From assembly GCF_000002425.4 (NCBI RefSeq), contig NC_037267.1, forward strand, positions 8,879,398-8,943,397: a stretch of DNA of 64,000 nucleotides, read 5' to 3'. This DNA comes from Physcomitrium patens. Lineage: Eukaryota; Streptophyta; Bryopsida; Funariales; Funariaceae. Every line of letters starts with the position of its first letter. The first letter of the stretch is position 1. The translations under genes were made by a program, and so were the position numbers. Below, in pieces: positions 47,458 to 59,780 of the stretch. The notes beneath the pieces are model-generated. The model saw only the letters and a program-made list of their open reading frames with translations. It did no database searches and was not told where the DNA came from.

Positions 47458-50180
47458 TCAACGCAACTGAGATTCAAGTAATAAGTTTGTAGCTAAAGCT
47501 ACGTCATTCCGAGCAGCCGCCAAAGCTTGCAAGGCATCGCTCCGATCAAACCCCATTGCCATGAGTGTTGTAATATGCACTTCTGATTGTGCACTCACAG
47601 GCGGTGCGCTTGGAGCAAAACGATGCTGCATTCATTCATATCAGACGCTTGTAAGTTACCCCACAAAATAGTATGATTGCCATCCGAAACCTTTGGCTCA
47701 TCTTTGTTGCCCGAAGACATACGACAGCAATTTGTGAAATTGCAGGTACTTTCACTAAATTGATACACATACCTCGAGTAGACGACCATTTGGAGCTGCT
47801 CCCCTAACTGTTGTTGGTAGGGTAGAATTCGAAGAAAGAAGTGGTGTGAACAACCTCGTTGCTGCCGACGCCAAGCCTTCCGGAAACTGAAAAGTGATAA
47901 AAATAAAGAAAGATTCAGTAAAAACGACAAAAATCAGAAAAATCCTACGATACTTGTACAAACAAACTATAAGCGGTGCATTATGATTATATAAGGAGAA
48001 CATTTCTGAATTGAAAGACGTAAAACATAATATCAGCTGAACGAGGAAAGCCAAGGGTTCTAGATCACAACCTTCACTTTTCTTATTCCCAAGATATTAG
48101 ACTTGTAAAGTAACCCTGCCAGAAGTCCACAAACTCCGGGAACAAGGGATTGCGTCCATGATGACAATAGAAGCTGCAAAAGAAACCCCAACAAAGTAAA
48201 AATAGTCAAGAAGCACGAATAGAAGGATACTTGCAAGGTTGCGTAAAAATACTGCCCCTTACTCGAATTGAACTGATTACAGGACAGTGCCTACAAATGA
48301 AGGCGAAGCTATACATCGATTTACCTGCAAACCTGCAAGGTAGACAAAGGATTTGTCCGAAAAGCGTGCCCCTAAAAATTTTAAGCGGGTGGATATTGGG
48401 ATGTCGAAAAAGAAAGGGACAAATGAAGCAAATATCAAGCCATAAGGCCCAGGTGTCAAGAAGATTCCTGTCAATGCGGTCGGGTCTGCAGGTTACGAAA
48501 ATCACGTCAACTGTCGTTTCCCGCCATTAGTAAAGCTGAGAGCTCGATTCCCAGAAATAAGCAGCAAACAAGAGTCAAATAAGGGAGCGATCTACAAGAT
48601 ATGTCTAGTCAGAAAAAGAAAACTGATACTTGTGTACCTCGTATAACAGCCAGTGCTGCTACCTCAAGAATAGTTGAGGTTGTTGTTGAAAAAAACACAT
48701 AAAACTGCAAGTCCACTTGCATTGATTAGTTTGTGAAGGACTAACACAGAGTAGAGCCATGGCACTGCATTTTCCGTCAGCAAGGCACGACGGGATGCGA
48801 AAGCCTAGCTCTGGTTAACATCACGAAGTACATCAGCCTGTAAACGAAGCTGGAAAGATGCCAGATAAGAAGAAAAATTCATACCAGGTATTTATTTGAT
48901 CCAATTTGCCTTTCAAATACTCTGAAAAAGTAAACTAGGTAAAGACCAAACAAGACCTCCGGTGTTGACGAAAACACCCATGGTGACGTGAGCAAGCGCC
49001 AAAGTTGTTGCTTTTGAACAAATTTCTGTCACAGAACAGGTTCAAATTAAAACATGAGAATTAAATTAAATTGCTTCTACACTAGGTCGTAAAAAACATC
49101 GGTGCAAGTTTCAGAACACATTATAATCTCTCTATACGCACGCAACACTGCGGATGACTAAGTTGTTTTCAGTTGACTCGGTTAAGCTGCTCATTTAAGC
49201 TTCACATAATATTGAATAGTGACAGATGAAAAGGGTTCATCAATACTTCAGGAATATTTATAATACAGCACCTGATAAGAAAGACTTAAAGCCCTCGCAC
49301 CGCCCTGTGTGCCAATCAACACCGAAGCCAGACCGCATGCCAGCACTATTCCCTTGGTCACAGGAGCATTGTCTGCAAAAGCCAAACTTTATGATGCCAA
49401 CTATCTCCTGCAACGTCTTACTCGAATCGAGGTAAGGATAGCCTGCCGCAGCCCTAACTATTAGAAACTGGTTGAGCCAGCCAACGGTAGTTCCAAAATC
49501 TCAAGATTTTAGGTCACTTGGGGAGACAATTTAAATCATCAGACGCTGACCAAATTTAGTATTAGTGCTGTAATATGAAACAAAAAAGAGGACTAGAATT
49601 CGAAATCAATCCAAAAATTTAGAAATTACAAACTGCAACCGCAATTGCAAGACCGTGGTGCAATAGTCAGAACTTGAGCGGCTAAAGACAAATGTTGTTT
49701 ATCTGAAGCATGTTTTGCTGCATTGTGCGTGCGTTACACCCCAGCAGGTGCCTTTTAAGAAAGCTATAAAGCACACTGTAAATCCAAAAGATATTGCTGC
49801 TAAAAAAATAAAATGGGTTGCTGGCCTAGAAATTATATAAAATCACAAAATTCTTCATGCAGCAAATGACCGCTGTACTTCTTATATTACTAATATTATT
49901 ACTATTTACATATAAACAAAATCGAAATAATAATAAAATCTCTTTTTGAAGCTATAATTCTAATTCACCATTTCACAGATTCATGAATTAAATGCCAAGA
50001 AGGATTCAAGGGAAGTCCTAACCTCAATCAAGTAAAACCTAGACCAGTATGGTAGAGCACCAAACCAAATATAACTTGATCAGGAGAGATCTTTCACGAT
50101 TTAAAAAAAATAAAAATAAATAAAAAGGAAAGACATAATTATAGGAATAGCTTACGAAATCCTGAAGGTCCCGCGTTCAT
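47458..50180 (-). CDS. UBAC2: UBAC2-type protein: rhomboid/Derlin-like ER membrane protein with C-terminal UBA domain
   Basis: Eight coding exons on the minus strand: 50180-50156, 49372-49272, 49025-48885, 48704-48638, 48485-48325, 48173-48072, 47886-47773, 47625-47458. All seven introns are GT-AG and phases join into 293 codons including stop (292 aa), close to Arabidopsis UBAC2 as I recall it. It starts [16 protein letters not shown]. Hydrophobic segments lie near 17-34, 63-80, 90-111, 126-140 and 160-186, including [17 protein letters not shown] and [19 protein letters not shown], hallmarks of the family. A UBA domain follows at about 252-288 (MGFD at 261-264, ARNDV, ATNLLLE). Known family members sit in the ER membrane and bind ubiquitin; human UBAC2 retains UBXD8 in the ER, and plant forms are linked to stress and autophagy. 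Nothing is truncated; the gene appears functional. Confidence 0.94.
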
Positions 50181-50955
50181 TGTGTACAGGTCCTGCAACC
50201 CTCGCAGAATCCTCGACTCCTGGCTAGCGACACCGCTTCTACGGCTACTGCCCGATGTCAAAATTCCTCAGCACAACGACCAGTGCTCTCTAACTCGAAA
50301 ATTGCACGCCAAGGTCTTTCTCAAGATAGGGTTTCTACCTTCCAACCTGACAACGATGCAGACTGAGCAAACACCTCTGTTTCAAATTCCCTCTCGCCGT
50401 CTCACTTGCACCACCACCACCACCACCTCCTCCCTACACCTTCTAACTTCCGCAATCAATCAGCACTATCAACCGCTTGACCTTCAAATCTAAGCAGCCC
50501 AAATGCGTGCTGTCGCCAAATAGTTTCACGTTCTTCGGAGTGTAGCGACAAACGATCACCCCTTCAGCCAAGGAAGTCAAGACTCCCCCATAGCTTACAC
50601 ATACACAAGTGAAAAAGTAGGATTAAAATCCCCAAACCGAAAAACAGGAAAACAGGAAGACTCTAGTTCCAAATTGAAGCATGCACAGGAAATTACTCGA
50701 CAGACAGAGCCTCACACACACGAGGGGCCCACACAACGCAATCAAACTTCGTGAGGGCTCCCACACAGCGCGCCTTCTCCTTCCTTCGGGACCTTCCTCC
50801 CCGTCATCATTCGTCCTCGTCCTGGCGGAATTTCGTCTACTTCCTGAGGATCGTTCGTCTACTTCCCGTGGATAGTTCTGATGCCCTGGGAGACCGTTGC
50901 TGCTTCTTGACTGCTCTACGACTTCTAACTGTGGTGACCAATGCACTTTATTAAC
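50181..50955 (-). promoter_or_regulatory. 5' UTR and promoter region of UBAC2
   Basis: This mixed-composition island lies upstream of the UBAC2 ATG and ends abruptly at about 50955, where AT-rich DNA resumes. It contains a (CCA)n-like run near 50411-50427 and an imperfect 22-bp tandem duplication at 50829-50872. A 107-codon minus-strand frame (50623-50946) shows no known domain and may be an upstream frame in the leader. No TATA box is obvious. Confidence 0.5.
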
Positions 50956-51959
50956 TCAATTTACGAAAAGTATAAGTTTAAAATTAAAAATTAATTTTTT
51001 TCCAAGATAACCAGACCATTAAATTATTCTTAATGGTAAAAACGGGTATACAATAGCTCATGACTTGTTTATCATTGTTTTTTGGTTTTGAATCCTTAAT
51101 TATTTTGTTTCGTTTCAATTAAATTCCAATAAAGGATACTTTCTAGCTTGGCAGCTTGGTAGTTATTTTTTACAAAATTAAACTACTTCTGAGCCATTAA
51201 AAGAAGTTGGATTTGATTTCAAATCCATTTACAAATCCTTCATCTTAACTCTTTGATACATACATGTTCTCATCCTTTATAATCCTAATATATATATATA
51301 TATATATATATATTTAGTCAGTATTAGCTTTACAATGAAACGAAATATCCATTTTTGCAAGCAGCAGCAATGATTTATTTTGTTCTACTAGAAAAATATT
51401 AAAAACACCATGGTTTTTTATTAATAAATATAAGAAATTTAAAATAATATACAAAAAATTATTTGAAAAAATAAATTCATAATAAATTGTTAACATTTAA
51501 ATTTTTTGGTGAGTAATTTTTTTAAAAAATAAAAATTAAATATATATATATATATAACAACAACAACATATAATTATTTTTTTCATATTATCATAATATC
51601 TATAATATAATGGAATTGTGTTTAATAAAAATAAATAAAAATAATACCAAAATCTCTCAAAATTTATGCTTTTTAACAAACTCATATGCAATTGTGCAAT
51701 TATTATGTACTTCAAATTTATATAGTTACATACAAATATGTATCACAATTTGTGTCAAAATAATAAGAAATTTAAGACTCAAATAAATTAATTATTGATT
51801 ATATAATTTTTCCAATGATTAAAGAGCTTTTATATTTTTAAATAATTCTATATAATTTAAAATAATCAAAGTAAGATTTCAATATTAACATAGTTTTGTA
51901 TTTGAATAATATAATATGAATTAATAGAAATAACTAAGTCTATAAATTTTTTAATTGAA
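50956..51959. other. AT-rich DNA with TA microsatellites
   Basis: A (TA)n tract lies at about 51289-51314 and a shorter one at 51540-51556. No gene was recognised. Confidence 0.6.
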
Positions 51960-52480
51960 TTGTAGTATGGACATCAATAATTAAGAAAATTAGATGATTT
52001 AGGTAGAAATAAAAGTAAGTAATTTTGATAATATATTTTGGAAAAGCTTCTTAGAAGCTTTGTAGATGTAGATTTGACTTTATAAGTGTTTGTAGATCAT
52101 TGATAGGTTAAAAACTTGTCCAACAAGTTAGCCATGTGTTGTACATATTAACCACTTTTAGTATAAGTTGATTATGTGGAGCACATGTGGGAAATTTGCC
52201 TTACAAGTTAAATATACATCTTGCAAATTGGTCACATGTTGGATGATCTATAAAACATTGTTATATAGCTTCTTAGTTAGATAGTATATATAGAGACAAA
52301 AGTGATACCTTCTTTATGCTTGTCAATACATTTCTTTTATTCTTGTTTTAACGCAAGAATCTTTTATTTCTTTTTATTTGGCAATAGTCACTTTAGTTTT
52401 TAATTTATATCTACTTTTGATTTGTTTATTTATTTTTTAAATGCAATAAGAATATATTGCTACTTTATTATTTTGATATG
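51960..52480 (+). mobile_element. LTR of Gypsy remnant F (E family)
   Basis: This aligns with the E LTR at 21447-21985, including the 'tgactttata' block, 'gatcattgataggtta', a TATATA box near 52289 and 'ggcaatagtcac'. Exact ends are uncertain. Confidence 0.6.
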
Positions 52481-53951
52481 ATTCATATATTTGAAAACTT
52501 GACTAGAGTATCAATTTGTTATTCTTGTTTTGTTTAAAAGTGAGGAGATTATATTACTTCTTATTATTTTGTTTTAAAGGTTACATTCAATTTATCCTTA
52601 AACCAACATTTTTTTATTTTTTTAACATTGATTATAGACTATCCCTCTTTGTGGAAATTTTTATTTGATATTGGAGGTTATAGATTACCTTTATCTAATT
52701 TGGCTTGTGGATTTATTAAATTTGTCTATTATAGAGATAGATGATAAATATATTATAGATGATATTCTTAGTAGAAGTAAGAATAGATTTGCAACTATTG
52801 AAAATCTTCACAAGCGTGTCAATATTCTTAGGACAAATTTTTTATGTATTATTAATGTCAACCATGGAAGTATTATTTCTATGCTTATAAAAGAAATTAA
52901 CAATGAGATCCAATGTCTACACTAAAAAGTTGTGTAGTTGACAAGAATAAGTAATTGAATCTTAAAAGTGAATTCAAAAAGACTTATTATTATAAATATG
53001 ATAGAGACAAAGATTAATCTGCCAAAAAAAATTGATGGAATAAGATCAAAATTTTGTTGATATCTACAACAAATCAAGCTTTATTTAAGGTTACATTCTT
53101 TCTAATATGTTAATGGATAAAGTAGAATTTATACATGTAATTTTATCTATGATTGCTCTTTGTTGGTTTGCATCTTTGATAAAAATAAAAATAAAAATAA
53201 AATAAAATCATAATTTTAACGTGATCAAAATTTATTCTTAAAAGTGTTTACAACCACATTTGAAAAATATCATTCAATAAGAATAGCAAAAACAAAACCC
53301 CTATCTATACAAGAAGGATCACAATCAACTTTCATTTGTGTTGCCAAATACTAAATTCTTTCTTTAACAAAGATTGAAATGATAGAGTCTTTATCAGCCA
53401 ATTTTGATATAAATTATAAATTAATATTAAATATTTATTATTAATAATAAAAAAATAAACTCATTAAAATGATTTATTGCTTAAGTCATTGCATATAACA
53501 ACTGATTTTTTAAAAGGTGCAAAGAATAAATATTTAATTAGAGAAGAAAAAATCAAGTAATATTAATAATTTTTAAGCTTTTAGAAACTTATTCATCAAA
53601 ATTACAATTGATGCAAATAGATGCAACACATTTAAAATCTCTTATTGAGTAAGGAAAGATTCAATGTTATTAAGAAGGATTGTACATATATTATAAAGAA
53701 CCTAAGCATACTACTAAACATTATCCAAAAAAACAACTCAACTATAAAATAACAAGCATGATTATTGATGAAGATAATGTATTAGAAAACAAATTTGTCT
53801 AACAATACCACTCCTATCAATAGATCTTAATTGGTAGAATTATTGAAAGTATAATTTAAAATTATTTATATAAAAAATATTAAAATCAAAGTCTTTTATA
53901 CTATTTATATATTTTTTGGAATTCAAATAGATTTATAAGTTATAAGAATCT
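52481..53951 (+). mobile_element. Gypsy remnant F: gag fragment
   Basis: This is a gag region of the E family. The frame 52665-52925 is an N-terminal gag-like piece. A decayed zinc knuckle near 53665-53720 (YIYYKEPKHTTKHYPKKQ) matches element E's knuckle, with its Cys residues changed to Tyr and His. The protease and all pol domains are absent; the copy is cut off at repeat G copy 2. Confidence 0.65.
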
Positions 53952-54084
53952 TGTTAAAAAACAAAAGTTATAAGAATAGTGTCTTAATAAGTCTTAGATG
54001 TAATTATCTTAGTTGATTTAGTATTTTTTTATTTTTTAATATTAAAATTTATTTATTAAAACTAATGTATAAATTAGATTTCTA

Positions 54085-54085
<1 letters not shown>

Positions 54086-54119
<34 letters not shown>
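54086..54119. repeat. (TA)n microsatellite
   Basis: About 17 TA units inside repeat G copy 2, at the position of 'gctatatatatt' in copy 1. Confidence 0.9.
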
Positions 54120-54121
<2 letters not shown>

Positions 54122-54635
54122 CTTGTAAAAAACCTATAAATATTAATTAGTAGTTAAAAGATGTATGAAAAAGAATTTCATATCTTTTTAGTTATTTATA
54201 TAGAAAATAAAATTTTTTATTTATTTAAATTTATTTTATTACTATTAAATATTTTTAATATAAATAATTAATCTTAAATTGATATTATAATTTTAAAAAT
54301 AATATTAAAAAAATTAAAAATTAAATTTATTTTTAAAAAAATTAGAAATTTTTAGAGCAATTTTAAAGACTTTAGTAATAATGAATTTTACCACTTTAAG
54401 AGCCATTATGATGAAATAGAGCAATATTTGAAGGCCATGATAGCTAATTGGATTTTTTTCAATATTATGGTGAAGTAAAAAATAAAAAATATTAGTTCTA
54501 CTTATAAAAAATAGGAGGACTAACAGTTAATATAGTTTTTATAAAAAAAAAAAGGTGTACAAGTTCTATATGGATTGTAGCGCCTTGGATGTAGATAGGA
54601 GGATAAGACTAAGATGTCATGGCCTCTCTAGAACA

Positions 54636-54638
<3 letters not shown>

Positions 54639-54669
<31 letters not shown>
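54639..54669. repeat. (TA)n microsatellite
   Basis: About 15 AT units inside repeat G copy 2, at the position of 'gatctatatacc' in copy 1. Confidence 0.9.
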
Positions 54670-54670
<1 letters not shown>

Positions 54671-55099
54671 CTTGAGAGACTTAGTGAGGTTCAAATTCTT
54701 GATTTCTTAATCAAGTTATTTTTAAAGTTAAAATTATTTACTTAAATATTTTTTATTAATACTTTTAAAAAATATATATCATAACTTATTTATCATAACT
54801 TAAATCTATATGTTTTTTATGCCATTAGAAATATATCAAAATCATCTATCTAAAGATTTATTTTTTATTTTTTATTTAGATTTTTTACTTGATAAAAATC
54901 AAGTGAATTAATTGTAATTATTTTATGATGTGAAATTTTTTGATTTTACTTATATCACTTGTTTTAAGTTGTTCTTCTTTTGTTCTTATTTATTGCTACT
55001 TCTATTTCATACCACCAATTACAAACAACTCTTAATTGAGGCCATCTTATAATTTGGAGTGAGAAGTGAATTTTATTATTATAAACTATAAATAGATTA

Positions 55100-56320
55100 A
55101 TGTATGTTGCATAACTTGCATAAAGCGACAACACTAATAAGTATTACAAGAAATTAAAGAAGCATGTGCTATGGCTAACCAAATAACATATAAATTTTTT
55201 CTTCTACATTGTTATTTTTATAGTTAAGTAGATAATCTTTGTCATTCACTTGGCATGATGACTATCAATTGTAGCCATTGTTGTGCCCTTTACTATATAA
55301 AAGAATATGTATCTCATACTTTGTGAGAAAATCTACATTCCAATATGTATTGTGCCAATGAAAAAGTTTCTCTTTTGTTGTTCAACTCTCTTCTAAAAGT
55401 TTTGAGGAACTAATGAGAAGATACTAGCTATAAAGCTAAAGAATTTTACAAGAATGTATATAAATATAGTAATGTTTTAGCTTTTTGACCTAATGGAACA
55501 AACATTGATTAGTGTTTAGCATGTGGTAGTAACTATACTTATTATCTATGTAAAGAGTTATATTATTAAATGATTAGTTTTTTTTTTATCAGGAAGTAAA
55601 ACTTTTAAATTTGTTCAACTATATATTTCTAATTTTTTGGCTAAGTTAAACAATTAGTATGTAATAAGTATTAAAATAACACTATTAAAGCCAAAAAAAA
55701 ATACCATAAAAATCTACCACTAAGATGTCAAATTTTGTTAGCTTAGAGCATAAAATAATAAAAGCTTTGCAAAAGATGTTGTACATTTATAATTTATGTA
55801 CACAACTATTTATTGATATTAGCCAAAGATTAAATGGACTTATAAAGAATCTTAGTTCCTAGGTTTTAATGCTTTGGCAAAAGAATGCATGGTGGTATAA
55901 TGCACCAACTATGGATGAAGTTGGTGCAATTATAGTATGAAATGGCAATAATAGCAATCTCAACAAATAAGACATTGTGGTCAAAAGTATCAATAGGAGT
56001 TTTTATTGTATTTTTGCATTGCATCCATCTTATTCACTATTACATTATGTACTTCTATTATTATATTAGCAAAAATACTTAGAGTCTAGAAATATCTTTG
56101 ATGAATTTTAAAGAGATAAATCACATTCATAATTAAGGACAAAGATATTATAGCAAGTCAAAGCAATTCTAAGTATATGACTCAATTACAATTCTACAAT
56201 TACTAACTTCAAATGTGTGCACATAAAACCTTGTTTTTCCAAGTTGGATGGTTATTCCAATAATATATGGTGAATATGTATACATGTGTGGAGCAAAATT
56301 GCCTCAAGTTCAAGAAAACT
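55100..56320 (+). pseudogene. Helitron replicase N-terminal region, decayed
   Basis: Plus-strand translation, ignoring stops, gives the order typical of the N-terminal part of plant Helitron proteins: a Cys-rich CSHC.ALYYIKE block (about 55270), CANEKVSL with a leucine-rich continuation (about 55350), EFYKNV.KYSNVLAF (about 55440), KTFKFVQLYI (about 55590), then YNAPTMDEVGAIIV (about 55895), DIVVKSIN and FALHPSY..LHYVLL (about 56015). The rolling-circle HUH nuclease and helicase domains are not visible. Frequent TAG/TGA codons and Arg/Gly/Pro losses fit transition decay. I did not find the TC start or the CTRR end hairpin. Confidence 0.7.
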
Positions 56321-56339
56321 AGAAAGATTTACAAAATCT

Positions 56340-58680
56340 TGATTTGATTTGTTGCTAATGATTTGCAGAAAGTATCATCCTTCAACAAACTTGGTTTGTT
56401 GCCTCAGATTCTTCTTGGTTCCTTTTTTGATGATCTAAAGCATTCCGGGAAAGTAACTTCAAGCGGCTCCTACCTTCAGAATCCTTACCTGTAAATCCAC
56501 TAATCCACTAAACTTACAGACTGATTGAAGAAAATCCAACGCCCTTCAACATGTATTAGGCAGTTGCACTGAATGGTGATCTTGAAAGTGTTCACCGTTT
56601 TCATCACCATGCGGTCTTTAGGTGAAGCGTGAAGCTAGAAACCGCTGCGGGTTGAATGAATGCAGCTTGGTCTTCATTTGGTCCCAAGGAAGTTGTCGAA
56701 ACATCATTTCTCTATTACTTGACGCATCCAGCTTTTCTGCAGCTCACACGACTATAAGCTCCCATTTCATTCCCCCAACACAGCAGAAAAATGTAGCAGA
56801 TCCTTGAGGACTAGCTTGGTGATGCTCATGAGGACCAACAGCAGGAGCGGTGAATCTTGCAAGACCGGAAAAGAGAGTAAGGCAGGTGCTCACATCCGAA
56901 GCCTAGAAACAAGCACAAATACCGTCTACTTGCAAATAAACAATGTATAAAGCTTTAGTATACCTGAGCTAAGATGCATTTGAATCACAGCCTTCCAACC
57001 ATAGAAACTACACTCCAAACAAACTCCACTCGAGACCGCCTTGGCTAGCTCCCCACCACTACGAAGAAGCTGATCAACACCCTCTAGTCCGCTCTGCATT
57101 GGGAACAAATGACGCGATGTGTCTTCTGGACAACACCTCCTGAACAAACAAACCCGAACGCCTTCGCTTATGACATCCACAACCACCCTAAACTACTACT
57201 TCTAGAACCCCAAATATACTTTTGAGCCACCAAAAATAAACCTCGCATTGAATGAGTATCGGCAGCAAGCTGGCTACTTGCGCAGGGGGAGGAACAGAAT
57301 GCTTGCGACAACAACGGACAAATGAATCCCCCTAGCGCCACTCTTCTAAGCCTACGGAACGAAAAACTAAACAAGAATTAAGCTGAAATTATTCTAACTA
57401 CGCAAGCCTCGGCGTCTCTCATTTTGATATCACTTGATGTTCCTCACGATCAATGCAGATCTCTACACAGTAGCTCCACACCGTAGCTCCCTTACACAAG
57501 TATTTCCAACTCTTCACCTAAGCGGTCCATCTTGCCTTGCTTGGTTTCCACCGTCTCGATCACATTGTTAGCCATACCATCCTCTGCCGCATGGCGACAG
57601 ATTGCCATCTTCAAGTTGCCCGTTACCGGTCTACATACAAACGCCTCTCATTCGCTGTCGTCTTTCTGCAAACGTGCTCACCTGTTCCCGGACTCCCTGT
57701 CGCTTTCTCTCTTCAAGCTCCAACTTGGTAATGTTCTCCGACCACCCTCAACAGTCTGCACGGCCTCCACACATCCCGGCTGTGCATTAACAAAAAAAAA
57801 AAGAAAAAAAGAAGAAGAAGAAGGAGTCCCAATTAATTCACGAAGTCTACTGCCAAACCAACCGTCTACCGCCAAAGTCCGCGTTCCAAATCGATTTTAC
57901 TCCACATTTAACCAGAATGCTATCCTGTGTCCATCACCAAGACAAAATTGATCCACTTTCCTAGCATACATCTCTTCCATGTCTCGCCAATGCTGCCACT
58001 TTGTCCCCTCGATTTAAGCTTGACGATCTTTGTTGTCTCATCTGCCAGCGACTGTGAACATGAGTAGTTGGAGTAAAAAACAGGTGATATCTCGCGCGCG
58101 TGTCAAACTTTAAAGTATGCCGCTAAGTATCCCAATTAGAACAATTGTGATTGAAGGTGTTCCTAATGAGAAACCTGCCCTGGAGCCAACCAAGCCAAAC
58201 AGTGCAGCAGCATACTCTAGAATTCAGCCGTTCCAACTGATTGCATGAAGATGCTGATTTTGTATAAAATAAACGCCTGTGTAAAGTCATGTGTAAAGTC
58301 ATGTTATTTGACTTTACTGTGATCTGTCATAGAAAAAGTCCTTTTGTGCTTTGCAATTCCTCAACCTCAAATATTACACAACCTCTTCATATCGTGGGTA
58401 GCACAAGGAATTCAATGCTTCTGCGTGGATGATAGATGCATCCCGCTGGGATCAAGTAGCAGCCACTTTGTGTGATCTTCTGCTACACTCTATCAAATTG
58501 CAAGGCCCGTATCTCCACGCTTGACATCACAAGCAACAGCTTCACTTCTCTTGACATTCGCAATTTTATAAAGAGGTTTTATTTCTTCCAAAAAAAAACA
58601 AAAACTGTGTATATTTTCAAAACCTGGAAACAATCCAGATTTAAACGACAAGTTACTATTTACTTCTTAAGATAGAAGTA
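56340..58680. other. GC-richer island, no proven gene
   Basis: Composition here is like the UBAC2 locus rather than the surrounding transposons. On the minus strand a frame containing MQSGLEGVDQLLRSGGELAK runs to a plausible donor (AG|GTATAC, about 56964), and a possible acceptor (TTTCTAG) lies near 56906, but the exons do not join in an open phase. A 139-codon plus-strand frame (57532-57951) has no known domain and contains a Lys/Glu low-complexity run from a purine tract at 57790-57825. It could be a non-coding RNA, a promoter, or a relic of a gene. Confidence 0.4.
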
Positions 58681-58689
58681 AACAGTAAC

Positions 58690-59380
58690 TTCTAGTAAAA
58701 AGTATCTAAAAAAATTAGATGCTAATATCCAAAAAAGACCAAATATGAATATAGGTTGAAATCAAATTTTAAGGCACAAAATTGCATATCTTTGGGAGCA
58801 TTGGGATTCTTTTGTTATTCAAAGAGTAAAATTAGAGAGACAACTTGCTAAGGTTTGATTAAATATTAATTTTGAGTGATTTGAGCTATTATAAAAAAAA
58901 TTAATATCTTTTCAAATTCAAAGATATTTTAAGTGGCTTGGAAATTTGAAAACAAGTAAATAAAATTTATTTTTTTGAGAATTTTTTGAACATTCTAGCA
59001 TATTGACAAGTAAAAATTTGTGGACTTGTCCATCTACTTGTTTTAATTTTTTTTTCATAAACTTAAACTCAATCAAATAATTAGATCAAAAGTTATTAAA
59101 ATCTAATTAGATTAGGATCTTAGAATTTGGATTTCAAAGGTTAGTTAAGGTTTCATTGATCTTGAGTAATTTGCTAGTTGAATTAAATTTATTTTTTGTA
59201 AGCACATTGTGAACTTATGTTTAATTTTGTTTTTCAATTTCAGTATAAGTAAATAGTTCTATAAATAATTATTATTTTTAAAAGATAAATATTAAAGTTG
59301 GAAAATAATAATGGTCAATACATAAATAATTAAAGAGCTTTTTCTTTCAATTAGTGAGTTAGATTCTTTTTTAAGTTATT
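58690..59380 (-). mobile_element. LTR-like module U, minus orientation (copy d)
   Basis: Read on the minus strand, 58690-58900 aligns with 16790-16930 and with the module at 11.7-11.9 kb: matching blocks include 'aaaagaccaa', 'gaaatcaaattttaaggca' and 'tgggattcttttgtt' as written on the plus strand. The far end is uncertain. Confidence 0.5.
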
Positions 59381-59780
59381 GAGCTTTTGGTAATTTTTTA
59401 AAGGACAATGTCTACAAAATTAAAAGCAAGATCAATAATTTAATCAATAATTATTGAGGTATTAATTAAGAATTTTTTTTAGGATTTTTTTAAAGGTAAT
59501 TACCATTTATTTATAATTTAATTAGGATATCTTTTGAGATTTTTTATCTTTTATATTTTGTAAAATTTCTTAATAATTTCTTTATGATTTTGAAAATTAA
59601 ATTTTTAATATTTCTTTATGATTTTTTGGAATTTTTTATAAGATTTATTTTTGGTTTCTTTATAAATTCTTAATGATTTTTTTATTATTTTTATTAATTT
59701 TTTAAATAACTTTTTGATATTTTTATGAATTATTTAATAATTCATTTAAAGATTTTATAAACCCTAAACCTGATTTATTT
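59381..59780. repeat. Low-complexity AGGATTTTTT / TTTATGATTTT array
   Basis: This T-rich array of words such as 'ttaggattt' and 'tttatgattttt' is comparable to 12431-12985 and again sits beside module U. More diverged than the other two arrays. Confidence 0.45.

Larger units (their letters stand above)
53952..55095. repeat. LTR-like repeat G, copy 2
   Basis: Homologous to 22920-24030 in the same orientation. Two sites that are short TATATA words in copy 1 have become long TA tracts here (54086-54119 and 54639-54669). No coding frame. Confidence 0.6.

Noticed and set aside
50623..50946. 107-codon minus-strand frame upstream of UBAC2
   Set aside because: It lies in the presumed promoter/leader, is Arg/Ser-rich and resembles no family. 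It is better explained as part of the 5' region.
56640..57190. Weak resemblance of minus-strand frames to the N-terminus of mitochondrial ABC1/COQ8 kinases
   Set aside because: Only a few hydrophobic and small residues agree, the possible exons do not join in phase and no kinase motif follows.
57532..57951. 139-codon plus-strand frame
   Set aside because: It is low-complexity with Ser/Leu-rich and Lys/Glu-rich stretches created by pyrimidine and purine tracts, with overlapping alternatives in other frames. No domain was recognised.
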